Below are positions 1 to 8,546 of a stretch of 64,000 bases of DNA, piece by piece; positions within the stretch are counted from its first letter, which is position 1, and every line of letters starts with the position of its first letter. The notes beneath the pieces were generated by a model, which was given only the letters and a program-made list of their open reading frames with translations, had not been told where the DNA came from and ran no database searches. The position numbers and the translations under genes are program-made. The stretch lies in the NCBI RefSeq assembly GCF_004011835.1, contig NZ_RKLN01000001.1, positions 558,001 to 622,000 on the forward strand. The letters are read 5' to 3'. The stretch comes from Rhodococcus spongiicola. Its GTDB lineage: Bacteria > Actinomycetota > Actinomycetes > Mycobacteriales > Mycobacteriaceae.

Positions 1-1
1 T

Positions 2-187
2 GCCCGCTTCCCGCAGACGTGCCTGCGGGAGGACCGGATGTCTCTCCTCGAACAGGAGGGCATGTGCGAGGACGAGGCCCTGGCGTCGGAGTTCCGGCAC
101 GGAATGGTTGCGGCCGCGGTCGACGCGCTCACCGGTGCGGCCCGGTTCACGGCCGGCCAGGGACGACACGGACGATTCGATCGGTGA
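2..187 (+). CDS. Enoyl-CoA hydratase/isomerase family protein, C-terminal end only
   Basis: An open frame enters from the left edge and stops at a TGA at 185-187. The visible 61 residues include FPQTCLREDR near the start and GAARFTAGQGRHG near the end. This is the usual tail of actinobacterial crotonase-fold proteins, where the C-terminal helices close the acyl-CoA pocket and mediate trimer contacts. The catalytic core lies outside the window, so substrate and activity cannot be judged. The next gene starts 20 bp downstream on the same strand, which suggests co-transcription. Family assignment is from recalled tail similarity only. Confidence 0.55.
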   Translation, partial: ARFPQTCLREDRMSLLEQEGMCEDEALASEFRHGMVAAAVDALTGAARFTAGQGRHGRFDR

Positions 188-207
188 GACCGATAGCTTC
201 CAACCGC

Positions 208-1506
208 ATGGACCGATTGACCACGGTCGACGAGATCTTCCTGCGCAGGCATCACGGCTATGGGGTCCCGATCGTGATGCAGGGCATTTGGCGCACCGCG
301 GGCGTCGTGGACCCAGCAGTCCTCGGGTCGGTGCATGAGGAACTTGCTCTGGGCCCCCTGGGTCGCCGCGTCGTGCGTCCCAGGATGCCGGGTGCCCGGC
401 TCCGATGGGAGGCGAGCACCACCGCCTACCCCCTGCGCTACGAGACCGACCCCGTCGACGACGTGGTGCGGTGGGCCGATGACCAATCCAATGCCAACGT
501 CGATCCGGAGGTCGGCCCAGCGTGGGCACTGTCCGCCGCGCCGGTGGTGGGCGGTGGGACCGTGATCTCGCTGGTGTGCTCGCACGTCGTCGCCGACGCT
601 CGTGGTCTGGTGTCGGCAGTCGAGACCGCGCTCAGCGGCCGCCCCCCGACCCCCGCGCCGCCGCGGACTTCGGACGTCGCGGACGCGGTACGCACCGTGG
701 GCACTGTCCTGATCGGGGGCGCCAAGGCGTCCTCGAGGCTCGCTTTCAGCGCGAAACGGCGCCGCGAACTACGCGAGCACACCGACGCCAACCCGAGGCC
801 GCAACCGGGCCGCACCCACGTCGTGACCGGGACGTGCACCACGATCCTCGATGTCGACGCGGCCGCGTGGGATGCGGCCGCGACCGCCGAGGATGGCACC
901 GCGAACGGGTTGTTCATCGCCGTCGTCACCGGGATCGCGGGCGTGGCCGGTGTCCCGATGCCGCTTCACATCAGCGTGCCGGTCGATACTCGCAACGTCG
1001 ATGCTGCTGGCAGAGGCGCAGTGGACAACAGCGCTGCGGACAATGCGGTGGTCATGACGGAAGTGGTTGCGAAACCAGAGGATTCCCTCGCCGACATCCG
1101 TCGGCGGAACCGGGACGCGTTCGAACGCCCGCCGATGGGCGCTCCGCCCGGATTCCCGGAAGAGACCTTGCAGATCCTGACCGATCGGGTCGCCCACCGC
1201 TTGACCTCCGGAGCCGGGGAGCGTGACGCGCTCTGCTCGAACATCGGCCGTCTGCCGGACACGCTCACGTCCCTGGGGCCGTACCGGACCACCGGCGTCG
1301 CCACCCGCGCGATGCACCCGGGACTGACTGCGGACCGGACCCCAACAACGACGACCCGGCTGTCGGCCTACCTCTGCTCCTACGGCGACACGTACACGTT
1401 GTCGCTGGTCGGGATGGATCAGCAGTACTTCGACGATCCCGAGCGGTTGCGCGATCTCGCGATCGTGGAACTGCGGAAGTGGGGGCTGTCGGCGCGGCCG
1501 TGGTGA
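208..1506 (+). CDS. Condensation/acyltransferase-like protein (HxxxD family), function unknown
   Basis: A 432-residue protein. I chose the ATG at 208 because translation from farther upstream is arginine-rich shadow sequence overlapping the preceding crotonase frame. Residues 126-133 read HVVADARG, a degenerate form of the HHxxxDG motif of CoA-dependent acyltransferases, condensation domains and PapA/wax-synthase proteins. The second His of the motif is present (His126) and the Asp is Asp130. There is no signal peptide or membrane segment, so it is probably cytosolic. An acyl transfer role in lipid or ester formation is plausible but not shown. The adjacent crotonase gene agrees weakly with lipid metabolism. 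Substrate unknown. Confidence 0.5.
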   Translation: MDRLTTVDEIFLRRHHGYGVPIVMQGIWRTAGVVDPAVLGSVHEELALGPLGRRVVRPRMPGARLRWEASTTAYPLRYETDPVDDVVRWADDQSNANVDPEVGPAWALSAAPVVGGGTVISLVCSHVVADARGLVSAVETALSGRPPTPAPPRTSDVADAVRTVGTVLIGGAKASSRLAFSAKRRRELREHTDANPRPQPGRTHVVTGTCTTILDVDAAAWDAAATAEDGTANGLFIAVVTGIAGVAGVPMPLHISVPVDTRNVDAAGRGAVDNSAADNAVVMTEVVAKPEDSLADIRRRNRDAFERPPMGAPPGFPEETLQILTDRVAHRLTSGAGERDALCSNIGRLPDTLTSLGPYRTTGVATRAMHPGLTADRTPTTTTRLSAYLCSYGDTYTLSLVGMDQQYFDDPERLRDLAIVELRKWGLSARPW

Positions 1507-1525
1507 CATCCACCAGGGGAAACGG

Positions 1526-1596
1526 TGGCACCACATCTGGCTCCCATTGGCACCACCTGGTCGACACTGAGCCAGTTTGGTGCCATACTGGTGCCA
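1526..1596 (+). promoter_or_regulatory. Four-site TGGCACCA/TGGTGCCA operator in front of the RHH gene
   Basis: TGGCACCA occurs at 1526-1533 and 1548-1555, and its reverse complement TGGTGCCA at 1578-1585 and 1589-1596. Spacings within each same-orientation pair are 22 and 11 bp, exactly two and one helical turns. The last site overlaps the A of the ATG start codon. Short phased half-sites are the usual target of ribbon-helix-helix dimers, so autorepression of the following gene is the natural reading. The binding protein is inferred. Confidence 0.6.
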
Positions 1597-2183
1597 TGGA
1601 CCTTTCGCCGTATGTAGCGGCTATCAGACGAGATCTCGCCATCGCGGCCGAAGCGGGCGGCGACGATGCGCGAGCACTCGCGGAACGGCTCACCGCCCCG
1701 TTGGAGCCCGCGCTACGACTGGCTTTGCTGGGCGTGCTGTCCGACGCCGCTGCCGAGATCAGTCGCGAGTTGGCTCCCAGATCAGTCGATCTGCTTCTAA
1801 GAGAGCACGAGCCGACGTTCTTCGTCTCCCCCCCGGCCCCCGAGTCGGCGTCCGATTCACCTCGGGGGGCGGACCTTCCGCCCGCCCCCACGTCGCTGGT
1901 TGACGACGGGCCGATGACACGCATCAATCTTCGTCTCCCACAACCGCTCAAGGATCGCGTCGAGGAAGCAGCTGAGGCAGCGGGAGTGTCCGTCAACTCC
2001 TGGCTAGTCCGCGCCGCGGTTGCTGCACTGGAACCGCGCTCGGCGGGCCGGAGAAACGCGGAGCGATACCTGGAGGCCGACGACGGCTACCCCTTGCGAC
2101 CAGCCGGGACGCCGGAGGAACGGCTAATGCGCGCAATTTTTGGTCCCGACAGTCCCCTCACGAAACCATTCGACCCGGCCTAA
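1596..2183 (+). CDS. Ribbon-helix-helix (HicB/Arc-type) DNA-binding protein
   Basis: A 195-residue protein. The first 75 residues form an alpha-helical, Ala/Leu-rich domain of unknown role. A Pro/Ser-rich linker (about 78-105) follows, then a C-terminal ribbon-helix-helix at about 107-147 containing the strand RINLRLPQPLKDRVEE and a helix with VSVNSWLVRAAV. This C-terminal fold is that of HicB-type antitoxins and Arc-like repressors. No HicA-like toxin lies next to it, so a solitary regulator is more likely than a toxin-antitoxin pair. Four TGGCACCA-type half-sites run into its start codon and suggest autoregulation. The next gene begins 9 bp after the stop and may be co-transcribed or read from its own promoter. 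Confidence 0.7.
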   Translation: MDLSPYVAAIRRDLAIAAEAGGDDARALAERLTAPLEPALRLALLGVLSDAAAEISRELAPRSVDLLLREHEPTFFVSPPAPESASDSPRGADLPPAPTSLVDDGPMTRINLRLPQPLKDRVEEAAEAAGVSVNSWLVRAAVAALEPRSAGRRNAERYLEADDGYPLRPAGTPEERLMRAIFGPDSPLTKPFDPA

Positions 2184-2192
2184 CGTTGATAC
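2181..2192 (+). promoter_or_regulatory. Possible leaderless -10 element for the FAD oxidoreductase
   Basis: TAACGT at 2181-2186 lies 6 bp before the ATG at 2193, a spacing that would start transcription at the start codon. It overlaps the stop codon of the preceding gene. There is no Shine-Dalgarno sequence before the ATG, which supports a leaderless start. No clear -35 is seen. Confidence 0.35.
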
Positions 2193-3665
2193 ATGGCTCC
2201 CGAAGAATTCGATGTCATCGTGATCGGAGGCGGGCCGGCCGGAGAGAATGCGGCGGCCTACGCCATTGCCGGAAGCGACCGCACCGCGGCCCTGGTGGAA
2301 CACGAGTTGGTGGGCGGCGAGTGCTCGTACTGGGCGTGCATTCCCTCGAAGGCGCTGCTTCGGCCGGGTGAGGTGCTCGGCACGGCTCGGCACATGCCCG
2401 GTGTCGAGGAGAAGGTCAACGCGTACGGGTTGGACGTCGAGGCCGTCCTCTCACGCCGGGACGATTTCACCCACAACCGTGACGACTCGTCACAGGTGCT
2501 GTGGGCCGACGCGGCCGGCATCGACGTGATCCGGGGCAGCGCCGCGCTCACCGGTGTCCGGGAGGTCACGGTCGGCGAGCGCGTGCTCCACGCCCGCCAC
2601 GCGGTGGTGTTGGCGACCGGCACCACCGCGAGCGTGCCCGACCTCCCTGGCCTGCGCGATGCGCTGCCCTGGACGTCCCGGGACGCGACGAACGTCCGCG
2701 AGGTGCCGAAACGTCTCGCGATCATCGGTGGGGGTGTCGTCGCGTGCGAGGCCGCGACATGGCTCCACGAACTCGGCGCCGAGGAGGTCACGCTCGTCGT
2801 GCGTGGGGCGGGGCTGCTCGAACGCAACGAACCGTTCGCCGGGGAACTCGTCGCCGAGAAGCTGCGCAAGCACGGAGTGAACGTGCAGCTCGGGACGTCG
2901 GTGCGGTCCGTCACCCGCGAGACCCCCGCCGACACCGGCATCGGGCGCGTCCACGGAGGCCCGGTCACGCTGACGCTCGGTGGCGAGGCCGGTGATCCCG
3001 ACCTGACGGTCGAAGAGGTGCTCGTCGCGACCGGCCGAACACCCGCCACCGGCGGTCTCGGGCTCGAGCTTGTCGGCCTGCCGGACCACGGCTACGTCAC
3101 CGTCGATGATCACCTGACGGTCAGAGGGGTGGACGGCAACTGGCTCTATGCCGTGGGGGACGTGAACGGACGGGCACTGCTGACGCACATGGGCAAGTAT
3201 CAGGGCCGGGTGTGCGGAGACGTGATCGCGGCACGCGCGCAGGGCCGAACGCTAGACGGGCCCCGATTCGTCGCGTCCGCCGACCTCGGTCAGGTGCCGC
3301 AGGTGGTGTTCACGATGCCGGAAGTTGCCGCGGTGGGACGCACCGAAAGCCAGTGCCGTGCAGATGGACTCGACGTCGAGGTCGTGACCGCGGACATCAA
3401 CGTTGCCGGGTCGGCGTTGTCCCGCGACGACTACTCCGGCCGAGCGTCCCTGGTGATCGACCGGGCCACCGACACGATCACCGGTGCCACGTTCGTCGGA
3501 TCGGGCGTCGCCGAGCTCGTCCATGCCGCAACCGTCGCCGTGGTGGGGAGGGTTACTCTCGACAGCCTGTGGCACGCGGTTCCGAGTTTCCCGACGGTGA
3601 GCGAGGTGTGGTTGCGACTGCTCGAAGAGCGGCGGCTACTCGAGGAGCGACGGAAACCGTCGTGA
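2193..3665 (+). CDS. NAD(P)/FAD-dependent pyridine nucleotide-disulfide oxidoreductase family protein
   Basis: A 490-residue flavoprotein of the mercuric reductase/lipoamide dehydrogenase family. The FAD-binding motif IGGGPAGENA is at 11-20. The redox pair Cys44-Cys49 sits in GGECSYWACIPSK. A second Rossmann motif, IGGGVVACEA, is near residue 178. The C-terminal interface region near 470 reads PSFPTVSE. In classical disulfide reductases this position reads AHPTLSE and supplies the catalytic His. Here the residue is Phe, so ordinary disulfide reduction is unlikely, and a quinone or other acceptor is possible, as in the mycobacterial LpdA subgroup. Soluble; physiological substrate unknown. Confidence 0.8.
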   Translation: MAPEEFDVIVIGGGPAGENAAAYAIAGSDRTAALVEHELVGGECSYWACIPSKALLRPGEVLGTARHMPGVEEKVNAYGLDVEAVLSRRDDFTHNRDDSSQVLWADAAGIDVIRGSAALTGVREVTVGERVLHARHAVVLATGTTASVPDLPGLRDALPWTSRDATNVREVPKRLAIIGGGVVACEAATWLHELGAEEVTLVVRGAGLLERNEPFAGELVAEKLRKHGVNVQLGTSVRSVTRETPADTGIGRVHGGPVTLTLGGEAGDPDLTVEEVLVATGRTPATGGLGLELVGLPDHGYVTVDDHLTVRGVDGNWLYAVGDVNGRALLTHMGKYQGRVCGDVIAARAQGRTLDGPRFVASADLGQVPQVVFTMPEVAAVGRTESQCRADGLDVEVVTADINVAGSALSRDDYSGRASLVIDRATDTITGATFVGSGVAELVHAATVAVVGRVTLDSLWHAVPSFPTVSEVWLRLLEERRLLEERRKPS

Positions 3666-3720
3666 ACTCCGCACCCTGATCGGGTCCGTCGACCCTCAGC
3701 CAGCGAGCGCTCGGTCGTCG

Positions 3721-3733
3721 TATAGTCGCGATC
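3721..3733 (+). promoter_or_regulatory. Leaderless promoter -10 (TATAGT) of the first carboxylesterase
   Basis: TATAGT at 3721-3726 is followed by 7 bp and then the ATG at 3734, which puts the expected transcription start on the start codon. No ribosome-binding site is present in the 55 bp after the previous gene. This is the typical layout of actinobacterial leaderless mRNAs. Confidence 0.55.
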
Positions 3734-5281
3734 ATGCCCTCCAGCCTGGAAGTGAGCACAGCTGAAGGCCTCGTCCGGGGCCGGCGGATCGGCGATCTGC
3801 TGACCTGGCGCGGGGTTCCCTATGCGACGCCACCGGTGGGACCGCATCGCCTGCGGGCGCCGCTGCCGGTGCAGCCCTGGACCGGGGTCCGTGACGCCAC
3901 CACGTTCGGCGACGCCGCGCCGCAGCCCCCGAAGGGCACCGCGCTACGGCCGGGCAAGCACCAGCCGACCTCGGAGGACTGCCTCACCCTCAACGTGGTC
4001 GCCCCCGCCTCGCCCAGTTCGACCCCGCGACCGGTGATGGTGTTCGTCCACGGCGGATCGTTCATGATGGGCACCACCGCATTGGGGATCTACCGTGGCG
4101 ATCGCCTGGTACGGCGCGGCGACGTGGTCTACGTCTCGGTGAACTACCGCCTCGGGCCGCTCGGCTGCCTCGATCTCACCGAGTTCTCGACAGCGGAACG
4201 ACGGTTCGACTCCAATCTGGGGCTGCGCGACCAGGTCGCTGCACTGCACTGGATTCGGCGCAACATTGCCGCTTTCGGCGGCGATCCTTCCAATGTCACG
4301 ATCTTCGGCGAATCCGCGGGCGCCACATCGGTGACGACACTCATGGCCACCCCGGCCGCCCGCAACTTGTTCGCCCGCGCCATCGCCGAGAGTCCCGCGC
4401 CCGAACTGGTGTACGACGCGCACCGCGCGACACGGTGGGCACGCCAGTTCGTGACATTGCTCGGTAGCGACCCGTCCGATCCGTCCGCCGCGGCTCGAGC
4501 GCTCCACACCGCCACTCCAGCTCAGCTCGGCAAGGCCGGAAACCGTTTGACTGCAAAGGTACTCACCGAGACACCTGGACTGCACCCGTTCGGTCCCGTC
4601 GTCGACGGCGAGTTCCTGCCCGAATTCCCACTGGACGCGTTCGCGTCCGGGCGCGCGCACCCGGTGCCGATGATCATCGGCACCAACGCCCGGGAGGGCA
4701 CATTCTTCCCCAAGTTCATGGACGGCCTGCCCACCAGTCCGGCCCGGATCGAGGCCATGTTCGAACTCACCGACCCACAGGCGCGAGACCGTGTCCTCGC
4801 CGCGTATCCGGGGTACCCGGACTCGACTTCGGCGATCGACCTCGGCGGTGATGTGACGATGTGGAAGCCGTCAATCGACATCGCCGAGGCGCATGCGGGC
4901 CACGCCCCTACCTACGGCTACCGCTTCGACTTCGCGCCGCGACTGATGCACTGGCTGGACCTCGGCGCAACCCACGCCTTCGAACTGTTCGCGGTGTTCG
5001 GCTACGGCGAGTCCGCCGCTGGGCGTGCACTCACCGCTCCCGGAGGACGCCGCGGGCTGCGCGCCGTCACCGATAGAGTGCAGGAGAATTGGATCTCGTT
5101 TGCCCACAATGGCGTTCCTGCTCCTTGGTGGCCAAGGTACGAGACCGAACTTCGCAAGACTCTCGTCTTCGATGCATCAACCCGGATTGAACGGGACCCG
5201 GGCCGGGAGAAGCGCCTGGCGTGGTCCGGGTATCACGGTTACCGCGGCGTGCCCGCACTGGACAGTGGACGGCGTCCGTGA
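3734..5281 (+). CDS. Type-B carboxylesterase/lipase family protein (copy 1)
   Basis: A 515-residue alpha/beta hydrolase of the carboxylesterase type-B family, which hydrolyses carboxylic esters. The oxyanion-hole segment FVHGGSF is at 104-110 and the nucleophile elbow GESAG at 192-196, with Ser194 as nucleophile. The N-terminal GRRIGDLLTWRGVPYATPP is typical of the family. No signal peptide is seen, so it is probably cytosolic. It overlaps the next gene by 4 bp (GTGA) and the two proteins are clear paralogues, so they form a translationally coupled pair. A leaderless promoter precedes it. Natural substrate unknown; related rhodococcal enzymes act on diverse esters. Confidence 0.88.
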   Translation: MPSSLEVSTAEGLVRGRRIGDLLTWRGVPYATPPVGPHRLRAPLPVQPWTGVRDATTFGDAAPQPPKGTALRPGKHQPTSEDCLTLNVVAPASPSSTPRPVMVFVHGGSFMMGTTALGIYRGDRLVRRGDVVYVSVNYRLGPLGCLDLTEFSTAERRFDSNLGLRDQVAALHWIRRNIAAFGGDPSNVTIFGESAGATSVTTLMATPAARNLFARAIAESPAPELVYDAHRATRWARQFVTLLGSDPSDPSAAARALHTATPAQLGKAGNRLTAKVLTETPGLHPFGPVVDGEFLPEFPLDAFASGRAHPVPMIIGTNAREGTFFPKFMDGLPTSPARIEAMFELTDPQARDRVLAAYPGYPDSTSAIDLGGDVTMWKPSIDIAEAHAGHAPTYGYRFDFAPRLMHWLDLGATHAFELFAVFGYGESAAGRALTAPGGRRGLRAVTDRVQENWISFAHNGVPAPWWPRYETELRKTLVFDASTRIERDPGREKRLAWSGYHGYRGVPALDSGRRP

Positions 5282-6759
5282 GCGGCAACGACACCGACGT
5301 CGACGTCACCCTCGTCGAGGGAGTGGTCCGCGGTCGGCGTCTACCGGATCTGTTGTCGTGGCGCGGGATTCCGTATGCGAAACCGCCCGTCGGGCGACTT
5401 CGGCTACGCGCTCCCGAATCGGTCACACCGTGGACCGGCGTCTTCGACGCCACCGCGTTCGGTTCCGCTGCCCCACAGCGAAACCGGAATGGTGACGAGG
5501 ATTGTCTGACGCTCAACGTTCTTCGTCCGTCCTCACAGAGCGATGCCGCGCGCCCCGTGCTGGTCTGGATCCACGGCGGCGCGCACATGACCGGAACGGC
5601 ATCGGCGCCGGTCTACAGCGGGGCGTCCCTCGTGCGCCGCGGCGACGTGGTCTTCGTTTCGTTGAACTACCGCCTCGGGGCGCTCGGCTACCTCGATTTC
5701 CGAGAGTTCAGCACACCCGAACGCCCTTTCGAGGTCAACGTAGGTCTGCGGGATCAGATCGCCGCCCTCGAGTGGGTCCAACGCAACATCGCCGAGTTCG
5801 GCGGGGACCCGTCGAATGTCACGATCGTCGGTGAGTCCGCCGGCGCGAATGCGGTGTTGACGCTCATGTCCACCCCGGCCACCGAAGGTCTGTTCGCGCG
5901 CGGAATCGCGCAGAGCCCGCCGTCGGCCGCGACCAACGGCACGGAACTCGCCGCGAGGTGGGCCCGCGAGTTCCTCGACGTCGCGGGAGTGACGACGTCC
6001 GAGGCAAATGCGTTCCTCGCGGAAGCCGATCCTGAACTGCTCGTCCACACCGCCGCAAAGCTCAGTGCGCGCGGCGCCGACGAGGCTCCCGGCGTCCGGG
6101 TATTCGCGCCCGTAGCCGACGGCGCCCTGCTGCCCGAACCTCCGCTGTGGGCGTTCGAGGCCGGCCGCGAACACCGGGTACCGCTCCTGGTCGGCACGAA
6201 CGCGCACGAGGGCCGGATCTTCCCGTGGTTCCTCGACATCCTGCCGACGAGCCGGCACCGAATCGAAAAGATGTTCGTGGAGACGGATCCGGAGATCAAG
6301 GCCCGGGTGATCAACGCCTATCCCGGATACCCGGGGCGGCGCGCCGCCCTCGACCTCGGCGGCGACGTGGTGTTCTGGGTGCCGACACTGCGGTTCGCTC
6401 AAGCCCACGCCCAGCACAGCGACACCTTCATGTACCGCTACGACTTCATGCCGCGGCTGATGCGACTGTTGGGCTTGGGCGCCACCCACGCGACCGACCT
6501 GGTCCCGGTATTCGGTGCGCGCACTCCGTTCGCCCGAGCGCTCACCGCCCTCGGCGGCCGGCGGGGTATGCGCGCCGTCACGGACACGATGCAGGGGCAC
6601 TGGCTCTCCTTCGCGCGTACCGGCCACCCCCTCGACACGTGGCCGCGCTACTCCCCCGACCGCCGTGAGACGTTGATCATCGACGAGACCTGCCGAATCG
6701 AGTCCGATCCCCGGCGCCGCCGGCGAGAAGCATGGCTCGGGTTCCAACACCGTCACTGA
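5278..6759 (+). CDS. Type-B carboxylesterase/lipase family protein (copy 2)
   Basis: A 493-residue paralogue of the preceding esterase. I place the start at the GTG at 5278, which overlaps the upstream stop codon (GTGA). An in-frame GTG at 5221 would sit inside the first esterase without a reason. The oxyanion-hole segment is WIHGGAH (97-103) and the nucleophile elbow GESAG (185-189) contains Ser187. The two proteins align over their whole length, including the C-terminal LGATHA segment that may supply the catalytic His, so this is a tandem gene duplication. Downstream, a 28-bp tandem repeat separates it from the convergent glycosylase gene. Confidence 0.88.
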   Translation: MSGNDTDVDVTLVEGVVRGRRLPDLLSWRGIPYAKPPVGRLRLRAPESVTPWTGVFDATAFGSAAPQRNRNGDEDCLTLNVLRPSSQSDAARPVLVWIHGGAHMTGTASAPVYSGASLVRRGDVVFVSLNYRLGALGYLDFREFSTPERPFEVNVGLRDQIAALEWVQRNIAEFGGDPSNVTIVGESAGANAVLTLMSTPATEGLFARGIAQSPPSAATNGTELAARWAREFLDVAGVTTSEANAFLAEADPELLVHTAAKLSARGADEAPGVRVFAPVADGALLPEPPLWAFEAGREHRVPLLVGTNAHEGRIFPWFLDILPTSRHRIEKMFVETDPEIKARVINAYPGYPGRRAALDLGGDVVFWVPTLRFAQAHAQHSDTFMYRYDFMPRLMRLLGLGATHATDLVPVFGARTPFARALTALGGRRGMRAVTDTMQGHWLSFARTGHPLDTWPRYSPDRRETLIIDETCRIESDPRRRRREAWLGFQHRH

Positions 6760-6837
6760 GCGTCGACGCGATCACATCAGACACTGAGCGCGGATGCGAT
6801 CACTTCAGACTCTGAGCGCGGATGCGATCACTTCAAC
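6755..6837. repeat. 28-bp imperfect tandem repeat, three units
   Basis: ACTGAGCG-type units start at 6755, 6783 and 6811, a constant 28-bp period. The first unit contains the stop codon of the second esterase and the last contains the stop codon of the convergent glycosylase gene. The repeat therefore fills the whole convergent intergenic space. No strong hairpin was seen in it. Confidence 0.7.
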
Positions 6838-7694
6838 AGACGTGACATTCGCCGGTCGGCGAGGATCTTCCCACCGGTCTGGCACCTCGGGCAGTACTGG
6901 AAAGATCGCTCGGCGTACGCCACCTCCCGCACGGTGTCCCCACACACCGGGCACGGCAGCCCCGTACGCGCGTGCACCGTCATCCCCGCACGCTTCTCAC
7001 CCTTGAGCCGCGCCGCCTCCTGGCCGACCGATCGTTCGATCGCGTCCGCCAGTTCGGCGCGCATCGCGTCATAGAGCGCGTCCACCTCACCGGACGTCAG
7101 CTTCGACGCCGTCGCGAAGGGTGACAGCCGCGCCGCGTGCAGGATTTCGTCCGAATACGCGTTGCCGATCCCGGCGAGCAGCGACTGATCGACCAGCGCG
7201 GTCTTGATCCGGGCGGTGGTCCCGGCAAGGATCTCTCCGAACTCGGTACGGGTCACCTCGAGAGCGTCTGGACCGAGCCGGGCGATCCCCGGCACCTCCT
7301 GCGGGTCTGCCACCACCCACACCGCGAGCCGCTTCTTCGTCCCTGCCTCGGTCAGGTCGAACGCGGGCGTCTGCGCGTCGGGGGTGAACAGGTGAACGCG
7401 TAGCGCGAGCGGGCCCTTTCCCGGCTTCGGCGGTGTGGCGCTCGGGTTGTCGGTCCAGCGCAGCCATCCGCCGCGAGACAGGTGCGTGATCAGCCAGAGC
7501 CCGTCGCAATCGATCGCCAGGTGCTTGCCGAAGCGCCTCGCGCCGGTCACGTTCCTGCCCTGCAACGCGTTGATGGGCGGATCGACCGTCTTGAGCACGC
7601 TTACCGCGGCGAGGTCGACGCGGCCTACTACCGCGCCGACGGCTTCGTCGCGCAGGAACTGTGCCAGGGCCTCCACCTCGGGAAGTTCGGGCAT
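6828..7694 (-). CDS. Fpg/Nei family DNA glycosylase
   Basis: A 288-residue base-excision repair glycosylase/AP lyase. The mature N-terminus PELPEVE provides the catalytic Pro2 and Glu3. The helix-two-turn-helix region contains LAGIGNAYSDEILHAA, the family's ligand to the abasic site. The C-terminal zinc finger is intact, with Cys248, Cys251, Cys268 and Cys271. The internal KKRLAVWVV segment lacks an obvious 8-oxoG capping loop, so a Nei-like preference for oxidised pyrimidines is as possible as Fpg activity. It has its own apparent leaderless promoter and lies convergent to the esterases. Actinobacteria usually carry several such paralogues, so I give no gene symbol. Confidence 0.9.
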   Translation of the reverse strand: MPELPEVEALAQFLRDEAVGAVVGRVDLAAVSVLKTVDPPINALQGRNVTGARRFGKHLAIDCDGLWLITHLSRGGWLRWTDNPSATPPKPGKGPLALRVHLFTPDAQTPAFDLTEAGTKKRLAVWVVADPQEVPGIARLGPDALEVTRTEFGEILAGTTARIKTALVDQSLLAGIGNAYSDEILHAARLSPFATASKLTSGEVDALYDAMRAELADAIERSVGQEAARLKGEKRAGMTVHARTGLPCPVCGDTVREVAYAERSFQYCPRCQTGGKILADRRMSRLLK

Positions 7695-7706
7695 GGGCTC
7701 AGCGTA
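7695..7706 (-). promoter_or_regulatory. Leaderless -10 (TACGCT) of the Fpg/Nei gene
   Basis: On the minus strand TACGCT (7706-7701) lies 6 bp before the ATG at 7694, with no ribosome-binding site between. This places transcription start at or next to the start codon. Confidence 0.45.
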
Positions 7707-7734
7707 GGCACGGACACCGACGCTCGGCAGGTGT

Positions 7735-8475
7735 TCAGCGGCGGATCAGGTAGATGTCCATGATCCAGCCCTTGCGTTCGCGTAGTTCGGCACGCACGCG
7801 GACGATCTCGTCCTCGACCTCCCGCAGGTTGCCGGAGATCAGGACCTCGTCGGGCAGCCCCAGGTAGGCGCCCCACCAGATCTGCACCTGGTCACCGGGG
7901 ATGTGGGTGAAGCTGCACTCCGCGTCGAGCATCACCAGCGCGGTGTCGACGCCGTCGGGCAGGCCCTCCCGGAGCCGCCGTCCGGTCGTGATGTGGACGG
8001 GTTCACCGACCCTGTTGAGCACGATCCGGTGCTGAGCCGCCAGCGCCTGTGCACTGGTCACGCCGGGGATCACCGAGTATTCGAATGAGAGGTTGCCGCG
8101 GGCGAGGACGCGTTCGACGATCCGCAGTGTGCTGTCGTACAGCGACGGGTCACCCCACACGAGGATCGCACCGATACCGTCCTCGGCGGCGAACTTCTCC
8201 TCGAACAGCTGTGCACGGCGGTCGTGCCAATCATCGACGACGCCTGCATAGTCCGACGGGGTCCGGTTGCGCGGCGGGTCGATGATGTCGACGACCCGGT
8301 ACTCGTGGTCCATGTGCTCGGCGAGGATGGTGGCGCGCAGGTCGACCAGTTCCCGCTTCTCCTCACCCTTGCCGATGACGAAGAACACATCGGCCCTGTT
8401 CATGGCCTTGACGGCCTGGATGGTCACCTGGTCGGGGTCGCCGGCTCCGATCCCGATCACGAGAAGCTCACGCAT
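7735..8475 (-). CDS. cobF: Precorrin-6A synthase (deacetylating)
   Basis: A 246-residue SAM-dependent methyltransferase of the aerobic cobalamin pathway. It methylates C-1 of precorrin-5 and releases acetate to give precorrin-6A. The N-terminal [20 protein letters not shown] is the tetrapyrrole-methylase signature. Later segments such as [17 protein letters not shown] and the GDPSLYDST loop are typical of CobF. Length matches the family (about 250). It sits alone, without other cob genes in view, which is common in actinobacteria. A leaderless promoter precedes it, and thyA reads away from the same short intergenic region. Confidence 0.9.
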   Translation of the reverse strand: MRELLVIGIGAGDPDQVTIQAVKAMNRADVFFVIGKGEEKRELVDLRATILAEHMDHEYRVVDIIDPPRNRTPSDYAGVVDDWHDRRAQLFEEKFAAEDGIGAILVWGDPSLYDSTLRIVERVLARGNLSFEYSVIPGVTSAQALAAQHRIVLNRVGEPVHITTGRRLREGLPDGVDTALVMLDAECSFTHIPGDQVQIWWGAYLGLPDEVLISGNLREVEDEIVRVRAELRERKGWIMDIYLIRR

Positions 8476-8488
8476 GCGTGGGACGCTA
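8476..8488 (-). promoter_or_regulatory. Leaderless -10 (TAGCGT) of cobF
   Basis: On the minus strand TAGCGT (8488-8483) is 7 bp from the cobF ATG at 8475, with no Shine-Dalgarno sequence. It is back to back with the thyA promoter. Confidence 0.45.
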
Positions 8489-8533
8489 CCGGCACGGGTC
8501 GGATGTCGGGACCGCGGAGCAGACTGTCCCGTC

Positions 8534-8546
8534 TAGACTGACCATC
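8534..8546 (+). promoter_or_regulatory. Leaderless promoter -10 (TAGACT) of thyA
   Basis: TAGACT at 8534-8539 and a 7-bp gap place the transcription start on the GTG at 8547. This -10 would be useless if thyA started upstream at 8478, so it also decides the start codon. Confidence 0.55.

Noticed and set aside
1596-2183. HicAB toxin-antitoxin pair
   Set aside because: Only the RHH protein is present; neither neighbour resembles a HicA or PIN toxin.
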